From: Streptomyces sp. SS1-1
Lineage (GTDB): Bacteria > Actinomycetota > Actinomycetes > Streptomycetales > Streptomycetaceae
DNA: 64,000 nt
Direction of reading: 5' to 3'
Assembly: GCF_008973465.1 (NCBI RefSeq)
Contig: NZ_WBXN01000004.1
Span: 682,001-746,000, forward strand
Part shown: positions 36,091 through 44,777 of the stretch, piece by piece
Numbering within the stretch: the first letter of the stretch is position 1
How the letters are laid out: each line of letters starts with the position of its first letter
Notes under the pieces: generated by a model
Databases searched by the model: none
Told to the model about the DNA's origin: nothing
What the model saw: only the letters and a program-made list of their open reading frames with translations
Position numbers and translations under genes: made by a program

Positions 36091-38418
36091 TCAGCTCTCG
36101 GGGCGTTGCCCCGGCACCTCCGGGTGCAGCCGGCCGAGCAGCCGCTCCCGTTCCTCCGCGAAGGCGGGGTCGGCCTGGTAGTCGCTGTGGCCGTGGATCG
36201 GCGCGGGCAGCGGGTGGTCGGCCGTGCGCCCGTAGGCGAGCGGGTCCCTGAGCGCCTCGCGGTCCACGGCATGGCCCTCGTCGCCGGGCAGCCGGACCGG
36301 TCCGCCGATGGGGTCGGTGCGCCGGTACAGGTTGCGCCAGCAGTCCACGTCGGCGTGCAGCGAGGCGAGCGCGTCGGGGCCGAAGTGGGCGGGGAACCAG
36401 CGGCCGTAGAGGCGTTCCAGCGGGGAGCCGTAGGTGAGCAGCGCGACCCGTCTGCGGTCGGCCGGGGTGAGCTGCCAGGCCGCGGCCGCCGCGAGGACGC
36501 TGCCCTGGGAGTGCCCGGACAGGACCAGGCGGCGGCCCTCCTCGGCGCGGGTCCAGGTCGCGATCCGCCAGGTCAGGTCGGGTACCGCGCGTTCGGCGTA
36601 GCAGGGCGGCGCGAAGGGGTGGGCGGCGCGCGGCCAGAAGGTGCCGACGTCCCAGAGGATGCCGATGGTGCGGCGGGCGGAGGCGTCCTTGTAGGCGCGC
36701 CGGCCCCAGGTGACGAACAGTATGAAGCCGAAGCCGATCAGCCAGGAGCCGAGGGCCTGCGCGGTCTGGGCGGCGCCGTGCACGACGGCGTACGAGCCCT
36801 CCGCGGTCTCGCCCGGGGTGTCCCCGGTGGTCAGCGCGCCGACGAGGGCTCCGGCCCCGAGCAGCAGGGTCGCGACGGCGGTCACGGCGACGACGAGGGG
36901 CGCGCGGTCGGTGAGGGTGGCCATGGCGCGGGTGCTCGCGATACGGCGGGTGCGCACGAGGTCGTGGGGCTCGTCGGCGTAGTCGGCCTCGACGGCGGCG
37001 AGTTCGGCGCGTCGCAGCAGCCAGGCGCGCCGCGCCAGCAGGCCGAGGAGCAGCAGCAGGAGGACCAGCAGCGGGGGGATGACGGACGCCTGCCAGGTGA
37101 GCACGACGGGCGGGCCGGGGATCGACGCGCCGGTGCCGTCCAGCCAGTCGGCGACGCGCTGGGAGACGCCGCCGGACATGACGCCGCCGAGGGCGCAGGC
37201 CAGCATCACGACGGCGGGTCCGCCGAGGCCGCGCATCGCGGCGCGCGGGTCGGGTGCCGTGCGGTGCAGGAGGTGCGCGACGACGGCGAGGGTGACGGCG
37301 GTCAGGCCCTGGAGCAGGGCGAGGGCACCGAAGGTGGCGTCGCCGGGGAGGCGGCCCGCCGACTGCCAGCCGGGCCGCTCCCAGCCGGCGTAGACGAGGG
37401 TGAGGACGAGCAGGGCGAGCGCGGCGAGCGGCAGGCGGCGGACCAGGTGGGCGTCGAGTTCGCGGTCGAGCCGGTTCTCGCTGCGGCCGCGGCGGCACAC
37501 CACCCACACCACGGCGGCCACGCCGACGACGAGGGCAGCGTCGAGGAGCCTGCCGAGCACGTCGAGCAGCGGGGGGCCGCCCGGGCGGCGGTCGAAGCGG
37601 GCCGCGGCGGAACCGACGGCGGCGGCCACGGTCAGCAGTCCGGCGGCGGTGTGCGCGGCCCGCAGCCGGGCGACGAGGCGGCGGCCGTACCAGAAGCCGG
37701 GACGGCCCAGGGCGGTGCCGCCGGCCGTCTCGTCGGGTTCGGACCGCTGGGACATGGGCTGCTGGGACTCGTAGGCGCTCCAGGTGCGCCGGGAGAGGTA
37801 CCAGAGCAGTCCGGTGAGGGCCGTGGGCACGACGGCGGCGAGGGCGAGTCTGCGGCCGGGTCTGCTCCACCAGCCGCCGTCCGACAGGAAGCCCAGCCAG
37901 GTGTGCCGGCCGGCGCAGGCGTCGGTGCCGGCGCACTGCCAGGCCGTGAGGTCCAGGGCGACCTCGCAGGCGGCGGCGACGAGCAGCACGGTCAGGATGA
38001 GGCCCGCGAGCCGGACGAGCAGGCCGTACAGGCGGACGGTGCGGGCGCGGTCGCGGGCGGCGGGGCGCATCCAGTGGGCGAGGTTGACCACCATGAACGG
38101 CAGGAGCAGCAGCCATAACGCGCGGGCGCTGTTGCCGGAGGTGAGGTTGCACCAGACGTACGCCTCGGGGACCGGCCGGCCCCGGTAGTCGCCGGGGCGG
38201 CTCTCGGCGTCGACGTCGTCGGCGCGGCGGAAGACGGCGGCGGTGTCGTCGCCGGTGATCCGCTCGGTCCGCGGGTCGTCGAGCATCTGCTGCGGTGTGG
38301 TGCCGCCGACGCCGTGGACGAGGAGCTCCAGGGCGATCCTGGCCTCACCGTCGGCACAGGTGTCCGGCGGTGCCGTGTCCTCGTCGCGCTTGGAGGCGTG
38401 TTCCCGTGCACGTCCCAT
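36091..38418 (-). CDS. Polytopic membrane protein with alpha/beta-hydrolase-type domain
   Basis: The 775-residue protein opens with LELLVHGVGGTTPQQMLDDP, a lipase-like HGxGG oxyanion segment. About 10-12 membrane helices follow (about 100-560). A C-terminal hydrolase part has the nucleophile elbow SGHSQGS (S637) and a likely catalytic His in PIHGHSDYQAD. The hydrolase core is thus split, with the membrane region between the oxyanion strand and the nucleophile. GGGGGAGG lies 9 bases before ATG 38418. The substrate is unknown; lipid or ester hydrolysis near the membrane is a reasonable guess. It is convergent with the beta-helix/AAA+ gene (24 bases between stops). Confidence 0.75.
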   Translation of the reverse strand: MGRAREHASKRDEDTAPPDTCADGEARIALELLVHGVGGTTPQQMLDDPRTERITGDDTAAVFRRADDVDAESRPGDYRGRPVPEAYVWCNLTSGNSARALWLLLLPFMVVNLAHWMRPAARDRARTVRLYGLLVRLAGLILTVLLVAAACEVALDLTAWQCAGTDACAGRHTWLGFLSDGGWWSRPGRRLALAAVVPTALTGLLWYLSRRTWSAYESQQPMSQRSEPDETAGGTALGRPGFWYGRRLVARLRAAHTAAGLLTVAAAVGSAAARFDRRPGGPPLLDVLGRLLDAALVVGVAAVVWVVCRRGRSENRLDRELDAHLVRRLPLAALALLVLTLVYAGWERPGWQSAGRLPGDATFGALALLQGLTAVTLAVVAHLLHRTAPDPRAAMRGLGGPAVVMLACALGGVMSGGVSQRVADWLDGTGASIPGPPVVLTWQASVIPPLLVLLLLLLGLLARRAWLLRRAELAAVEADYADEPHDLVRTRRIASTRAMATLTDRAPLVVAVTAVATLLLGAGALVGALTTGDTPGETAEGSYAVVHGAAQTAQALGSWLIGFGFILFVTWGRRAYKDASARRTIGILWDVGTFWPRAAHPFAPPCYAERAVPDLTWRIATWTRAEEGRRLVLSGHSQGSVLAAAAAWQLTPADRRRVALLTYGSPLERLYGRWFPAHFGPDALASLHADVDCWRNLYRRTDPIGGPVRLPGDEGHAVDREALRDPLAYGRTADHPLPAPIHGHSDYQADPAFAEERERLLGRLHPEVPGQRPES

Positions 38419-38541
38419 CTCCGGCACCTCCCCCGTGACGAGCCTTCGCGTGTGTCCGTGCGGGCACAGGATCTCCGTTCCCGGGCCCTCGTACACCTGC
38501 CGTCACGGAATCTCCCCGGAGCGTGTGCGGCGCGGGGTGGA

Positions 38542-38582
38542 CGGCCGCCCCGAAACGTGGCATGCACGCGTCGGGGCGGCCG
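38542..38582. repeat. Long inverted repeat in divergent intergenic region
   Basis: Perfect 12-bp arms CGGCCGCCCCGA (38542-38553) and TCGGGGCGGCCG (38571-38582) surround 17 bases. It lies in the 292-bp gap between two divergent genes, so it is not an obvious gene terminator. A smaller TGTCC-N5-GGACA element follows at 38646-38660, about 50 bp before the DeoR gene. No gene was found in this gap. Confidence 0.6.
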
Positions 38583-38710
38583 GTGGCGCGGGTGGGGGCG
38601 GCCCGTGCGAGGATGGGTCGTCCCGCGCCCGGACAGGGGCGAGAATGTCCTTGTCGGACAGGGTTTGGCGGGGCAGGTCGGACGGCAGCGGCGAGAGGAC
38701 CGGAGCGTAC

Positions 38711-39538
38711 GTGAGCGAGAATCAGAACCTCCTCGCGGAGCAGCGACGCGCCCTGATCCTGGACGAGGTACGGCGCCGGGGCGGGGTGCGGGTCAACGAG
38801 CTGACGCGCAAGCTCGGTGTGTCGGACATGACGGTGCGCCGGGACCTCGACGCGCTCGCCCGGCAGGGCGTGCTGGAGAAGGTGCACGGCGGCGCCGTCC
38901 CGGTGGTCGAGGCGAGCACGCACGAGCCGGGCTTCGAGGCCAAGTCGGGGCTGGAGCTGACGGCGAAGGAGGACATCGCGCGGGCGGCGGCCGAGCTGGT
39001 GGCGCCGGGCAGCGCGATCGCCCTGTCCGGCGGCACGACGACCTACGCGCTGGCGCATCGCCTGGTCGACGTCCCCGATCTGACGGTGGTCACCAACTCG
39101 GTGCGGGTGGCCGACGTCTTCCACGCCGCGCAGCGCACGACCGGCCCCCGGCAGGGCGCGGCCACGGTCGTGCTCACCGGCGGGGTGCGTACCCCGTCCG
39201 ACTCGCTGGTGGGCCCGGTCGCCGACCAGGCGATCGCGGCGCTCCACTTCGACATGCTGTTCCTCGGGGTGCACGGGATATCGGCCGAGGCGGGTCTGTC
39301 GACGCCGAATCTGGCGGAGGCCGAGACCAACCGGCGTCTGGTGCAGTCGGCGCGGCGGGTCGTGGTGATCGCCGACCACACCAAGTGGGGTGTGGTGGGG
39401 CTGAGTTCGTTCGCGACGCTGGAGCAGGTCGACACGCTGGTCACGGACTCCGGGCTGGACGCGGGCGTCCGCGCGGAGATCGCGGAGCATCTGCGGCTGG
39501 TGGTGGCGGGCGAGCCCGATGAGGGTACAGACATCTGA
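38711..39538 (+). CDS. DeoR/GlpR-family transcriptional regulator
   Basis: The 275-residue protein has an N-terminal DeoR helix-turn-helix (EQRRALILDEVRRRGGVRVNELTRKLGVSDMTVRRDLDALARQG) and a C-terminal sugar-phosphate sensor domain (ALSGGTTTYALAHRL, VVLTGGVRTPSDSLVGP, VVIADHTKWG). These usually repress a sugar-utilisation operon, but no such operon adjoins it. GTG 38711 has GAGAGGA about 12 bases upstream. The SRPBCC gene follows 60 bp later. Confidence 0.92.
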   Translation: MSENQNLLAEQRRALILDEVRRRGGVRVNELTRKLGVSDMTVRRDLDALARQGVLEKVHGGAVPVVEASTHEPGFEAKSGLELTAKEDIARAAAELVAPGSAIALSGGTTTYALAHRLVDVPDLTVVTNSVRVADVFHAAQRTTGPRQGAATVVLTGGVRTPSDSLVGPVADQAIAALHFDMLFLGVHGISAEAGLSTPNLAEAETNRRLVQSARRVVVIADHTKWGVVGLSSFATLEQVDTLVTDSGLDAGVRAEIAEHLRLVVAGEPDEGTDI

Positions 39539-39598
39539 CGAAGCGCCAACTAGGGTGACGCTGCCCGGTGCAACATCACCCACAGGGAGTTGTCGTCC

Positions 39599-40078
39599 AT
39601 GGCTCATCTGCTGCGTGAAGTGGGACTCGACTTCGTCGGGGCCGCTCCCGTACGGCATGTCTTCGCGCGGGAGACGGCCGCGCCGCCGGAGGCGGTGTAC
39701 TCGGCGCTCGCCGAGGACGTGGCCGGGTGGACACAGTGGTACGGCGCGGTGACGCTGGCCCGGCCGCTGGACGGCGGGGCGCGGCGCGAGATCCGGCTCA
39801 TGGGCGGCACCCGCTTCGAGGAGACGGTCCTGGCGGCCGAGCGCCCCGAGGTGTACGCCTACCGCGTCGACCTGACGAACGCGCCGGGCTCGCGGGCGAT
39901 CGTCGAGGAGTGGCGGCTCGCCCCGGCCGGTGCCGGCACCCGGGTCCAGTGGACGATCGCGGTGGACGGCACGGCCCCCTTCCGGACGTCGGTGCGGCTG
40001 GCGCGCCCCGGTCTCGCCCGGGCGTTCCGGGGCGCGGTGACCTCCCTGGACCGGCGGCTGGCCGCCTCGGCGTCCTGA
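39599..40078 (+). CDS. SRPBCC (polyketide cyclase/START-like) family protein
   Basis: The 159-residue protein has the helix-grip pattern of SRPBCC proteins (VFARETAAPPEAVYSALAEDVAGW, GGTRFEETVLAAERPEVYAYRV, then a C-terminal helix). These bind small hydrophobic ligands; the ligand here is not predictable. GGGAG lies 9 bases before ATG 39599. It is convergent with the PLP enzyme gene. Confidence 0.8.
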   Translation: MAHLLREVGLDFVGAAPVRHVFARETAAPPEAVYSALAEDVAGWTQWYGAVTLARPLDGGARREIRLMGGTRFEETVLAAERPEVYAYRVDLTNAPGSRAIVEEWRLAPAGAGTRVQWTIAVDGTAPFRTSVRLARPGLARAFRGAVTSLDRRLAASAS

Positions 40079-40097
40079 ACCGGCGCCCGGCGCGGGC

Positions 40098-41222
40098 TCA
40101 CTCGGGCCAGACGCCCGTGGCGAGCAGCTGATCGAGGGCCGCCGCGTACGGCGTGATGTCGAGGCCCTGCCCGGCGAGCCAGGCGTCCGAGTAGTACTTG
40201 TCGAGGTACCGGTCCCCCGGGTCGCACAGCAGCGTCACCACGCTGCCCCGCCGCCCCTCGGCCACCATCTCGGCGACGATCTTCAGCGCGCTCCACAGGC
40301 CGGTGCCCGTGGAGCCGCCCGCCTTGCGGCCGATGGCCCCCTCCAGGGCGCGTACGGCGGCGACGCTCGCGGCGTCGGGCACCTTCATCATGCGGTCGAC
40401 GGCGCCGGGCACGAAGCTCGGTTCCATCCGGGGCCGGCCGATGCCCTCGATCCGGGAGCCGCAGTCGCAGGTGACATGGGCGTCGCCGGTCGTCCAGCCC
40501 TCGAAGAAACAGGAGTTCTCCGGGTCGGCCACGCAGATACGGGTGTCGTACTGCATGTAGTGGACGTACCGGGCGAGGGTCGCGGAGGTGCCGCCGGTGC
40601 CGGCCGTGGCGACGATCCACGCGGGCTCCGGGAACCGCTCGAGGCGCAGCTGCCGGAAGATGGACTCGGCGATGTTGTTGTTGCCACGCCAGTCGGTGGC
40701 CCGTTCCGCGTAGGTGAACTGGTCCATGTAGTGGCCGCCGGTCTCCACCGCGAGACGGGCCGACTCCTCGTACATCCGCCGGGAGTCGTCCACGAAGTGG
40801 CACCTGCCGCCGTGGAACTCGATGAGGCGGCACTTCTCGGCGCTCGTCGTGCGGGGCATGACCGCGATGAAGGGCACGCCGATCAGCTTGGCGAAGTACG
40901 CCTCGGAGACGGCCGTCGAGCCGCTGGACGCCTCGATCACCGGGCGGTCCGGCCGGATCCAGCCATTGCAGAGGCCGTACAGGAACAGGGAGCGGGCCAG
41001 CCGGTGCTTGAGGCTGCCGGTGGGGTGCGTGGACTCGTCCTTGAGGTACAGGTCGATGCCCCACCGCTCGGGCAGCGGGAAGCGCAGCAGATGGGTGTCG
41101 GCCGAACGGTTCGCGTCCGCCTGCACCTTGCGCACGGCTTCTTTCAGCCAGGTGCGATAGGCGGGATCGCTGCGGTCGACGTCGAGGGTCACGCCGGACG
41201 GGGTCTGCTGGACGGTGCTCAC
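40098..41222 (-). CDS. PLP-dependent cysteine synthase/desulfhydrase-family enzyme (Cds1-like)
   Basis: The 374-residue fold-type II PLP enzyme has the Schiff-base lysine K72 in [13 protein letters not shown], a substrate loop [17 protein letters not shown] and the phosphate-binding [14 protein letters not shown]. It is related to O-acetylserine sulfhydrylase and cystathionine beta-synthase. The [15 protein letters not shown] and [10 protein letters not shown] region resembles my recollection of mycobacterial Rv3684 (Cds1), an L-cysteine desulfhydrase. A cluster of Cys ([11 protein letters not shown]) is unusual for the fold. GTG 41222 is chosen because GAGGAGC lies about 6 bases upstream. 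Confidence 0.85.
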   Translation of the reverse strand: MSTVQQTPSGVTLDVDRSDPAYRTWLKEAVRKVQADANRSADTHLLRFPLPERWGIDLYLKDESTHPTGSLKHRLARSLFLYGLCNGWIRPDRPVIEASSGSTAVSEAYFAKLIGVPFIAVMPRTTSAEKCRLIEFHGGRCHFVDDSRRMYEESARLAVETGGHYMDQFTYAERATDWRGNNNIAESIFRQLRLERFPEPAWIVATAGTGGTSATLARYVHYMQYDTRICVADPENSCFFEGWTTGDAHVTCDCGSRIEGIGRPRMEPSFVPGAVDRMMKVPDAASVAAVRALEGAIGRKAGGSTGTGLWSALKIVAEMVAEGRRGSVVTLLCDPGDRYLDKYYSDAWLAGQGLDITPYAAALDQLLATGVWPE

Positions 41223-41546
41223 GGCGCTGCTCCTCGGGCTCCCGGCAGCGGCGGACCGCGCTGCCGTCCCTTCGAGCATAAACATCTTCCGTACGCTTCT
41301 CACCTGCATAAACACACCTTTGAGAGCCTCAAAGGCACCCCTGGGTGGGCGCTCGCGGCGCATCCGGTGGGGGCGCATCCGCACGAGTGCTCCGAGCGCC
41401 CCCGGCGAGGGGCACGCGCGCACTGGTGCGGGGCGCGGGACGGGGGCAGACTGCACCCGACGGGGTGCAGACCGGATCACGACCGGGGACCGGGCCGGTC
41501 CCCGCGCGGAGCGGGCCGGCCACCGAGACGCACGAGGGGGCGGGGC
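41223..41546. promoter_or_regulatory. 324-bp divergent region with CTTTGAG/CTCAAAG palindrome and repeated GCATAAACA
   Basis: The region separates the PLP enzyme gene from the small gene at 41547. It contains the palindrome CTTTGAG-AGC-CTCAAAG (41318-41334) and two copies of GCATAAACA, one at 41307-41315 and one at 41277-41285, about 30 bp apart. These A/T-rich islands contrast with the GC-rich surroundings and may be a promoter/operator region for the leftward gene. No gene is evident. Confidence 0.45.
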
Positions 41547-41870
41547 ATGGCGGAGGACGAGTTCACGGCCAAGGGCGTGCGGATCGGGAAGCGGCTGCGC
41601 TCCCTGACCCGGGCCGGACAGGTGCGCATCAGCGACGGCCGGGTGCAGCTGCTCACCAGCTACGGCAGCGAGATCGACAGCGCGCCGGTGCAGGCGGTCC
41701 GCGCGTCCCGGCCCTGGTTCGCGCCCGACGACCGGGCCCTCGCCGACCTCAACGGCAAGCGCTACTCACTGACGTTGGGGGATCACGACCCCGCTCCGGG
41801 CGAGCCCGGACCGCCCGCCGCGCGCCGGTTCATCGAGGCCGTACGGAGGGCTGCGGGGCGTGACGACTGA
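41547..41870 (+). CDS. Conserved-looking small hypothetical protein
   Basis: The 107-residue soluble protein ([20 protein letters not shown], then [21 protein letters not shown]) has no TM segment and no recognisable catalytic motif. A GA-rich ribosome binding site (GAGGGGGCGGGG) precedes ATG 41547. Length and codon use match its neighbours. I do not recognise a family. Confidence 0.6.
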   Translation: MAEDEFTAKGVRIGKRLRSLTRAGQVRISDGRVQLLTSYGSEIDSAPVQAVRASRPWFAPDDRALADLNGKRYSLTLGDHDPAPGEPGPPAARRFIEAVRRAAGRDD

Positions 41871-42054
41871 GTCACCGCGAGTTGCGTCATCGCGCCTCCT
41901 GCGCCACGCTGGTCTCACGTCACTCTGGGTTTACCGGCGATAACGCTGCGAACCAGCCCGCCGGCCACGACAGCAGGCGGCCGTTTTCTTCAAGCACCCT
42001 GCTGGATCCGTACTCCGTGTTCTTCCGGACCTCTTCAGTCGGGGAGTCGCAGCC

Positions 42055-42597
42055 GTGATCAGTTACCCAAGCAGGCACTGCGCGGTGGAGCTCCAAGCCC
42101 TGCCGTCGCGGATCGGCCAGGTCCGCAGAATCGTATCGGCGCAGTTGCGCTACTGGCATCTGGACCCGTTGATAGACCGCGCGGCGCTCGGTGTGACCGA
42201 GCTGTTGACCAACGTCCATCAGCACGCACGGCCGGACAAGACGTGCACCGTGGAGATCGAGCTGCTGCTCGACCGCCTGACGGTGTCCGTGCACGACCAC
42301 GACCCCCGGCTGCCGGTCGCCGCCGGCCCCGGGGACACCGAGGCGCTCGCCACCTGCGGGCGCGGGCTCGCGATGGTCGCGGCCCTCAGCGAGAGCTGGG
42401 GCGTGCGGCCGGAGGGCGAGTCCGGCAAGGTCGTGTGGTTCTCGCTGCCGACGCCCGGCGCGGCGCCGTCAGCGACCGCGCGGCCACCGCGCCGCGTCAC
42501 CGTGGAGCAGCCCGTGCGCCGTCTCGCGGCGGTCGGTCCACCGGTCGACCTTCGTCGCCCGGAACGCGCTCCCGCCCGGTCGGCCGTTGCCGGCTGA
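42055..42597 (+). CDS. HATPase-domain (RsbW-like anti-sigma/regulatory) protein
   Basis: The 180-residue protein has a GHKL ATPase fold of the RsbW/SpoIIAB type: N-box ALGVTELLTNVHQHARPD, a D-box-like DHDPRLP and glycine-rich CGRGLAMVAALSESWGV. The C-terminal ~40 residues are disordered Arg/Pro/Ala. Many paralogues occur in Streptomyces, most of unknown partner. GGGGAG precedes GTG 42055. It could be a partner for the PP2C phosphatases near 5-9 kb, but nothing in the sequence shows this. Confidence 0.85.
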   Translation: MISYPSRHCAVELQALPSRIGQVRRIVSAQLRYWHLDPLIDRAALGVTELLTNVHQHARPDKTCTVEIELLLDRLTVSVHDHDPRLPVAAGPGDTEALATCGRGLAMVAALSESWGVRPEGESGKVVWFSLPTPGAAPSATARPPRRVTVEQPVRRLAAVGPPVDLRRPERAPARSAVAG

Positions 42598-42638
42598 CCG
42601 GGCGGTGAGGGGGGACAGAGGGCCGCCACGCCGGGGCG

Positions 42639-42920
42639 TCACACGGGGCCGTCCTTGCCCGTGCGGCCGAACTCCTCGTTGAGGACGGACAGCCGGCGCC
42701 AGTACTCGTCCTCGTCGATCTCGCCGGAGGCGAACCGGTGGCCGAGGACGGTGATCGGCGAGCTGTCGTCGGGGCGGGTGGGCCGTGGGCCACGGCGGCC
42801 GCGCCACCCCGTGCGGCGCAGCAGTGTGACGCCGCCGATCACGACGGCCGCCCAGATCAGCGGGAACAGCAGGATCCACGGGCCGGGCCCGCCGTCGGCG
42901 AAGTGTGCGAGGGTCTGCAT
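42639..42920 (-). CDS. SHOCT-domain small membrane protein
   Basis: The 93-residue protein has one TM helix (about 15-35) and a C-terminal SHOCT motif (ITVLGHRFASGEIDEDEYWRRL). SHOCT is a short oligomerisation module in many bacterial proteins. GGGAG lies 10 bases before the ATG, inside the region spanned by an inverted repeat. Function unknown. Confidence 0.85.
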   Translation of the reverse strand: MQTLAHFADGGPGPWILLFPLIWAAVVIGGVTLLRRTGWRGRRGPRPTRPDDSSPITVLGHRFASGEIDEDEYWRRLSVLNEEFGRTGKDGPV

Positions 42921-42970
42921 CTCGAGTCATCTCCCGGGTCGGTCCGCACGGTCTGCGGTGATGACTCGAG
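42921..42970 (-). promoter_or_regulatory. 10-bp inverted repeat abutting the SHOCT gene start
   Basis: CTCGAGTCAT (42921-42930) and ATGACTCGAG (42961-42970) are perfect inverted copies 30 bp apart. The inner arm ends immediately at the start codon and lies next to the GGGAG ribosome binding site. If transcribed, the arms would pair and could hide the ribosome binding site; alternatively it is a protein-binding site. Confidence 0.5.
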
Positions 42971-43042
42971 CGTCGCCCCGCGAGGGGGTCCGCGTCGTCG
43001 TACGGCCAGCGGCACCGCGCGTACCCCCCGGGGAGTACGCCG

Positions 43043-43486
43043 TCAGCTCCCGCCGGGCCCTTCAAGGTACGCCACGTTCTCCCGGTCCTCGGCGTCGGTG
43101 CCTGCCCCGGTCGTGAACCAGGCGTCGAGGATCTCCTTGAGCAGCGGTCCCGAGGTCAGACGCAGGCTGAGGGCGAGCACGTTGGCGTCGTTCCAGCGGC
43201 GGGCGCCCTGCGCGGTGTACGCGTCGGTGCACAGGGCCGCGCGGACGCCGGGCACCTTGTTCGCGGCGATGGACGCGCCGGTTCCGGTCCAGCAGCACAC
43301 CACCGCCTGGTCGGCCGTGCCGTCCGCGACCTCACGGGCGGCCGCCTGCGAGCAGACGGCCCAGCGCGCGTCGTCGCCGGGGCTGAGCGCGCCGTGCGCG
43401 AGCACGTCGTGCCCCCGGTCGCGCAGCTCCTCGACGAGGAGCCGGGCGACGGGTTCGTCCATGTCCGAGGAGACGGCGATCCGCAT
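43043..43486 (-). CDS. RpiB/LacA/LacB-family sugar-phosphate isomerase
   Basis: The 147-residue protein begins MRIAVSSDMDEPVARLLVEE and has the family core CCWTGTGASIAANKVPGVRA, then RRWNDANVLALSLRL. These enzymes interconvert aldose and ketose phosphates such as ribose 5-phosphate. The central CCWTGTGAS differs from the usual GTGxG(I/M)S region, so the substrate may not be ribose 5-phosphate. It sits 10 bases downstream of the ROK regulator gene in the same orientation, probably in one transcript. Confidence 0.85.
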   Translation of the reverse strand: MRIAVSSDMDEPVARLLVEELRDRGHDVLAHGALSPGDDARWAVCSQAAAREVADGTADQAVVCCWTGTGASIAANKVPGVRAALCTDAYTAQGARRWNDANVLALSLRLTSGPLLKEILDAWFTTGAGTDAEDRENVAYLEGPGGS

Positions 43487-43496
43487 GGCGGGAAGC

Positions 43497-44741
43497 CTAC
43501 GCCGCGAGGGCGCCGAGCGGGTCGTCGAGCACCGGCTGCCACGCCAACTCGGCCGCGCCGACGAGGCTGTTGTGGTCGAGACTGCACGCGAGGATCGGGA
43601 CGCCGCCGCTCTGGCCCCACAGGCTGCGGTCGGCCACGACCGCGCGCAGCCGTCCGGGGTCGGCGTCGAAGAGGGTGCCGTGCAGGCCGCCGAGGATGAT
43701 GCGGTCGGGGTTGAGGATGTTGACCAGGCCGGCCAGGCCGAGGCCGAGCCGGTCGATGAGGGCCTCGGTGGCGGTGCGGACCGTCGGGTCGTCGTAGTGG
43801 CCGCGGATCAGGTCGTTGGCCTGCTGGAGCAGCGACACCACGGGGCCGGGTTCGCGGCCGGCCGCGGTGAGGAGGGCCAGCGGGTCGGCCTCGACGTCCA
43901 GGCAGCCCCGGCTGCCGCAGTGGCAGGGCCGTCCCTCGGGGTTGACGGTGAGGTGGCCGACCTCCAGGGCCAGGCCCGAACTGCCGGTGTGCAGACGGCC
44001 GTCCAGGACGAGCGCGCCGCCGACGCCCCGGTGCCCGGTGGCCACGCACAGCAGGTCGCGGGCGCCCCGGCCGGCGCCGTGCCGGTGCTCGGCGAGCGCG
44101 GCGAGGTTGACGTCGTTGCCGGCGAACGCCGGTCCGGTGATCCCGGCCGCGCGCACGCACTCGGTGAAGATACGGCGGACGGGGGCGCCCGCCGGCCACG
44201 CCAGGTGCAGCGGGTTGAGGGCGAGGCCGTCCGGTTCGGCGACGGCGGACGGGACGGCGAGCCCGGCCCCGACACAGCGCCGCCCGGTCTGGTTCAGCAG
44301 GTCCGCTCCGGCCTCGACGACCGAGCCGAGCACCTTGGCCGGGTCGGCGTCCACGGTCTCGCAGCCCGGAGCGGTGGCGACGATCCGGCCGCCGAGGCCG
44401 ACCAGCGCCGCCCGGAACCCGTCGGCGTGCACCTGGGCGGCGAGGACGACCGGGCCGTCCTCGGCGACGGACAGCCGGTGCGAGGGCCGCCCCTGCGAGC
44501 CGGCAGCGGCGCCCGGCCGGGCGTCGACCCTGATCAGCCCGAGCGCCTCCAGTTCGGCGGCGACCACCCCGGCGGTCGCCCGGGTGACACCCAGTTCGGC
44601 GGTGAGGACGGCGCGCGTGGGGGCGCGACCGGTGTGCACGAGCTCCAACGCGGGTCCGAGCGCACCGCGCCCCCGCTCCAGTCGCGTCCTCGGGGTGGTG
44701 GTCCCTTCCCCCGCCGGCCGGGGGTCCGCCTTGCCGCTCAT
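43497..44741 (-). CDS. ROK-family transcriptional regulator
   Basis: The 414-residue protein has an N-terminal winged helix (about 25-85) and a ROK sugar-kinase-like domain with the zinc motif CHCGSRGCLDVEA and the signature-region GLALEVGHLTVNPEG. ROK regulators bind sugars or sugar phosphates and control carbohydrate genes. It is probably cotranscribed with the RpiB-like gene 10 bases downstream. GGGAGA precedes ATG 44741. Confidence 0.92.
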   Translation of the reverse strand: MSGKADPRPAGEGTTTPRTRLERGRGALGPALELVHTGRAPTRAVLTAELGVTRATAGVVAAELEALGLIRVDARPGAAAGSQGRPSHRLSVAEDGPVVLAAQVHADGFRAALVGLGGRIVATAPGCETVDADPAKVLGSVVEAGADLLNQTGRRCVGAGLAVPSAVAEPDGLALNPLHLAWPAGAPVRRIFTECVRAAGITGPAFAGNDVNLAALAEHRHGAGRGARDLLCVATGHRGVGGALVLDGRLHTGSSGLALEVGHLTVNPEGRPCHCGSRGCLDVEADPLALLTAAGREPGPVVSLLQQANDLIRGHYDDPTVRTATEALIDRLGLGLAGLVNILNPDRIILGGLHGTLFDADPGRLRAVVADRSLWGQSGGVPILACSLDHNSLVGAAELAWQPVLDDPLGALAA

Positions 44742-44777
44742 GAGGGCGAGTCTCCCATGATCCCGATACGCGGTGGT

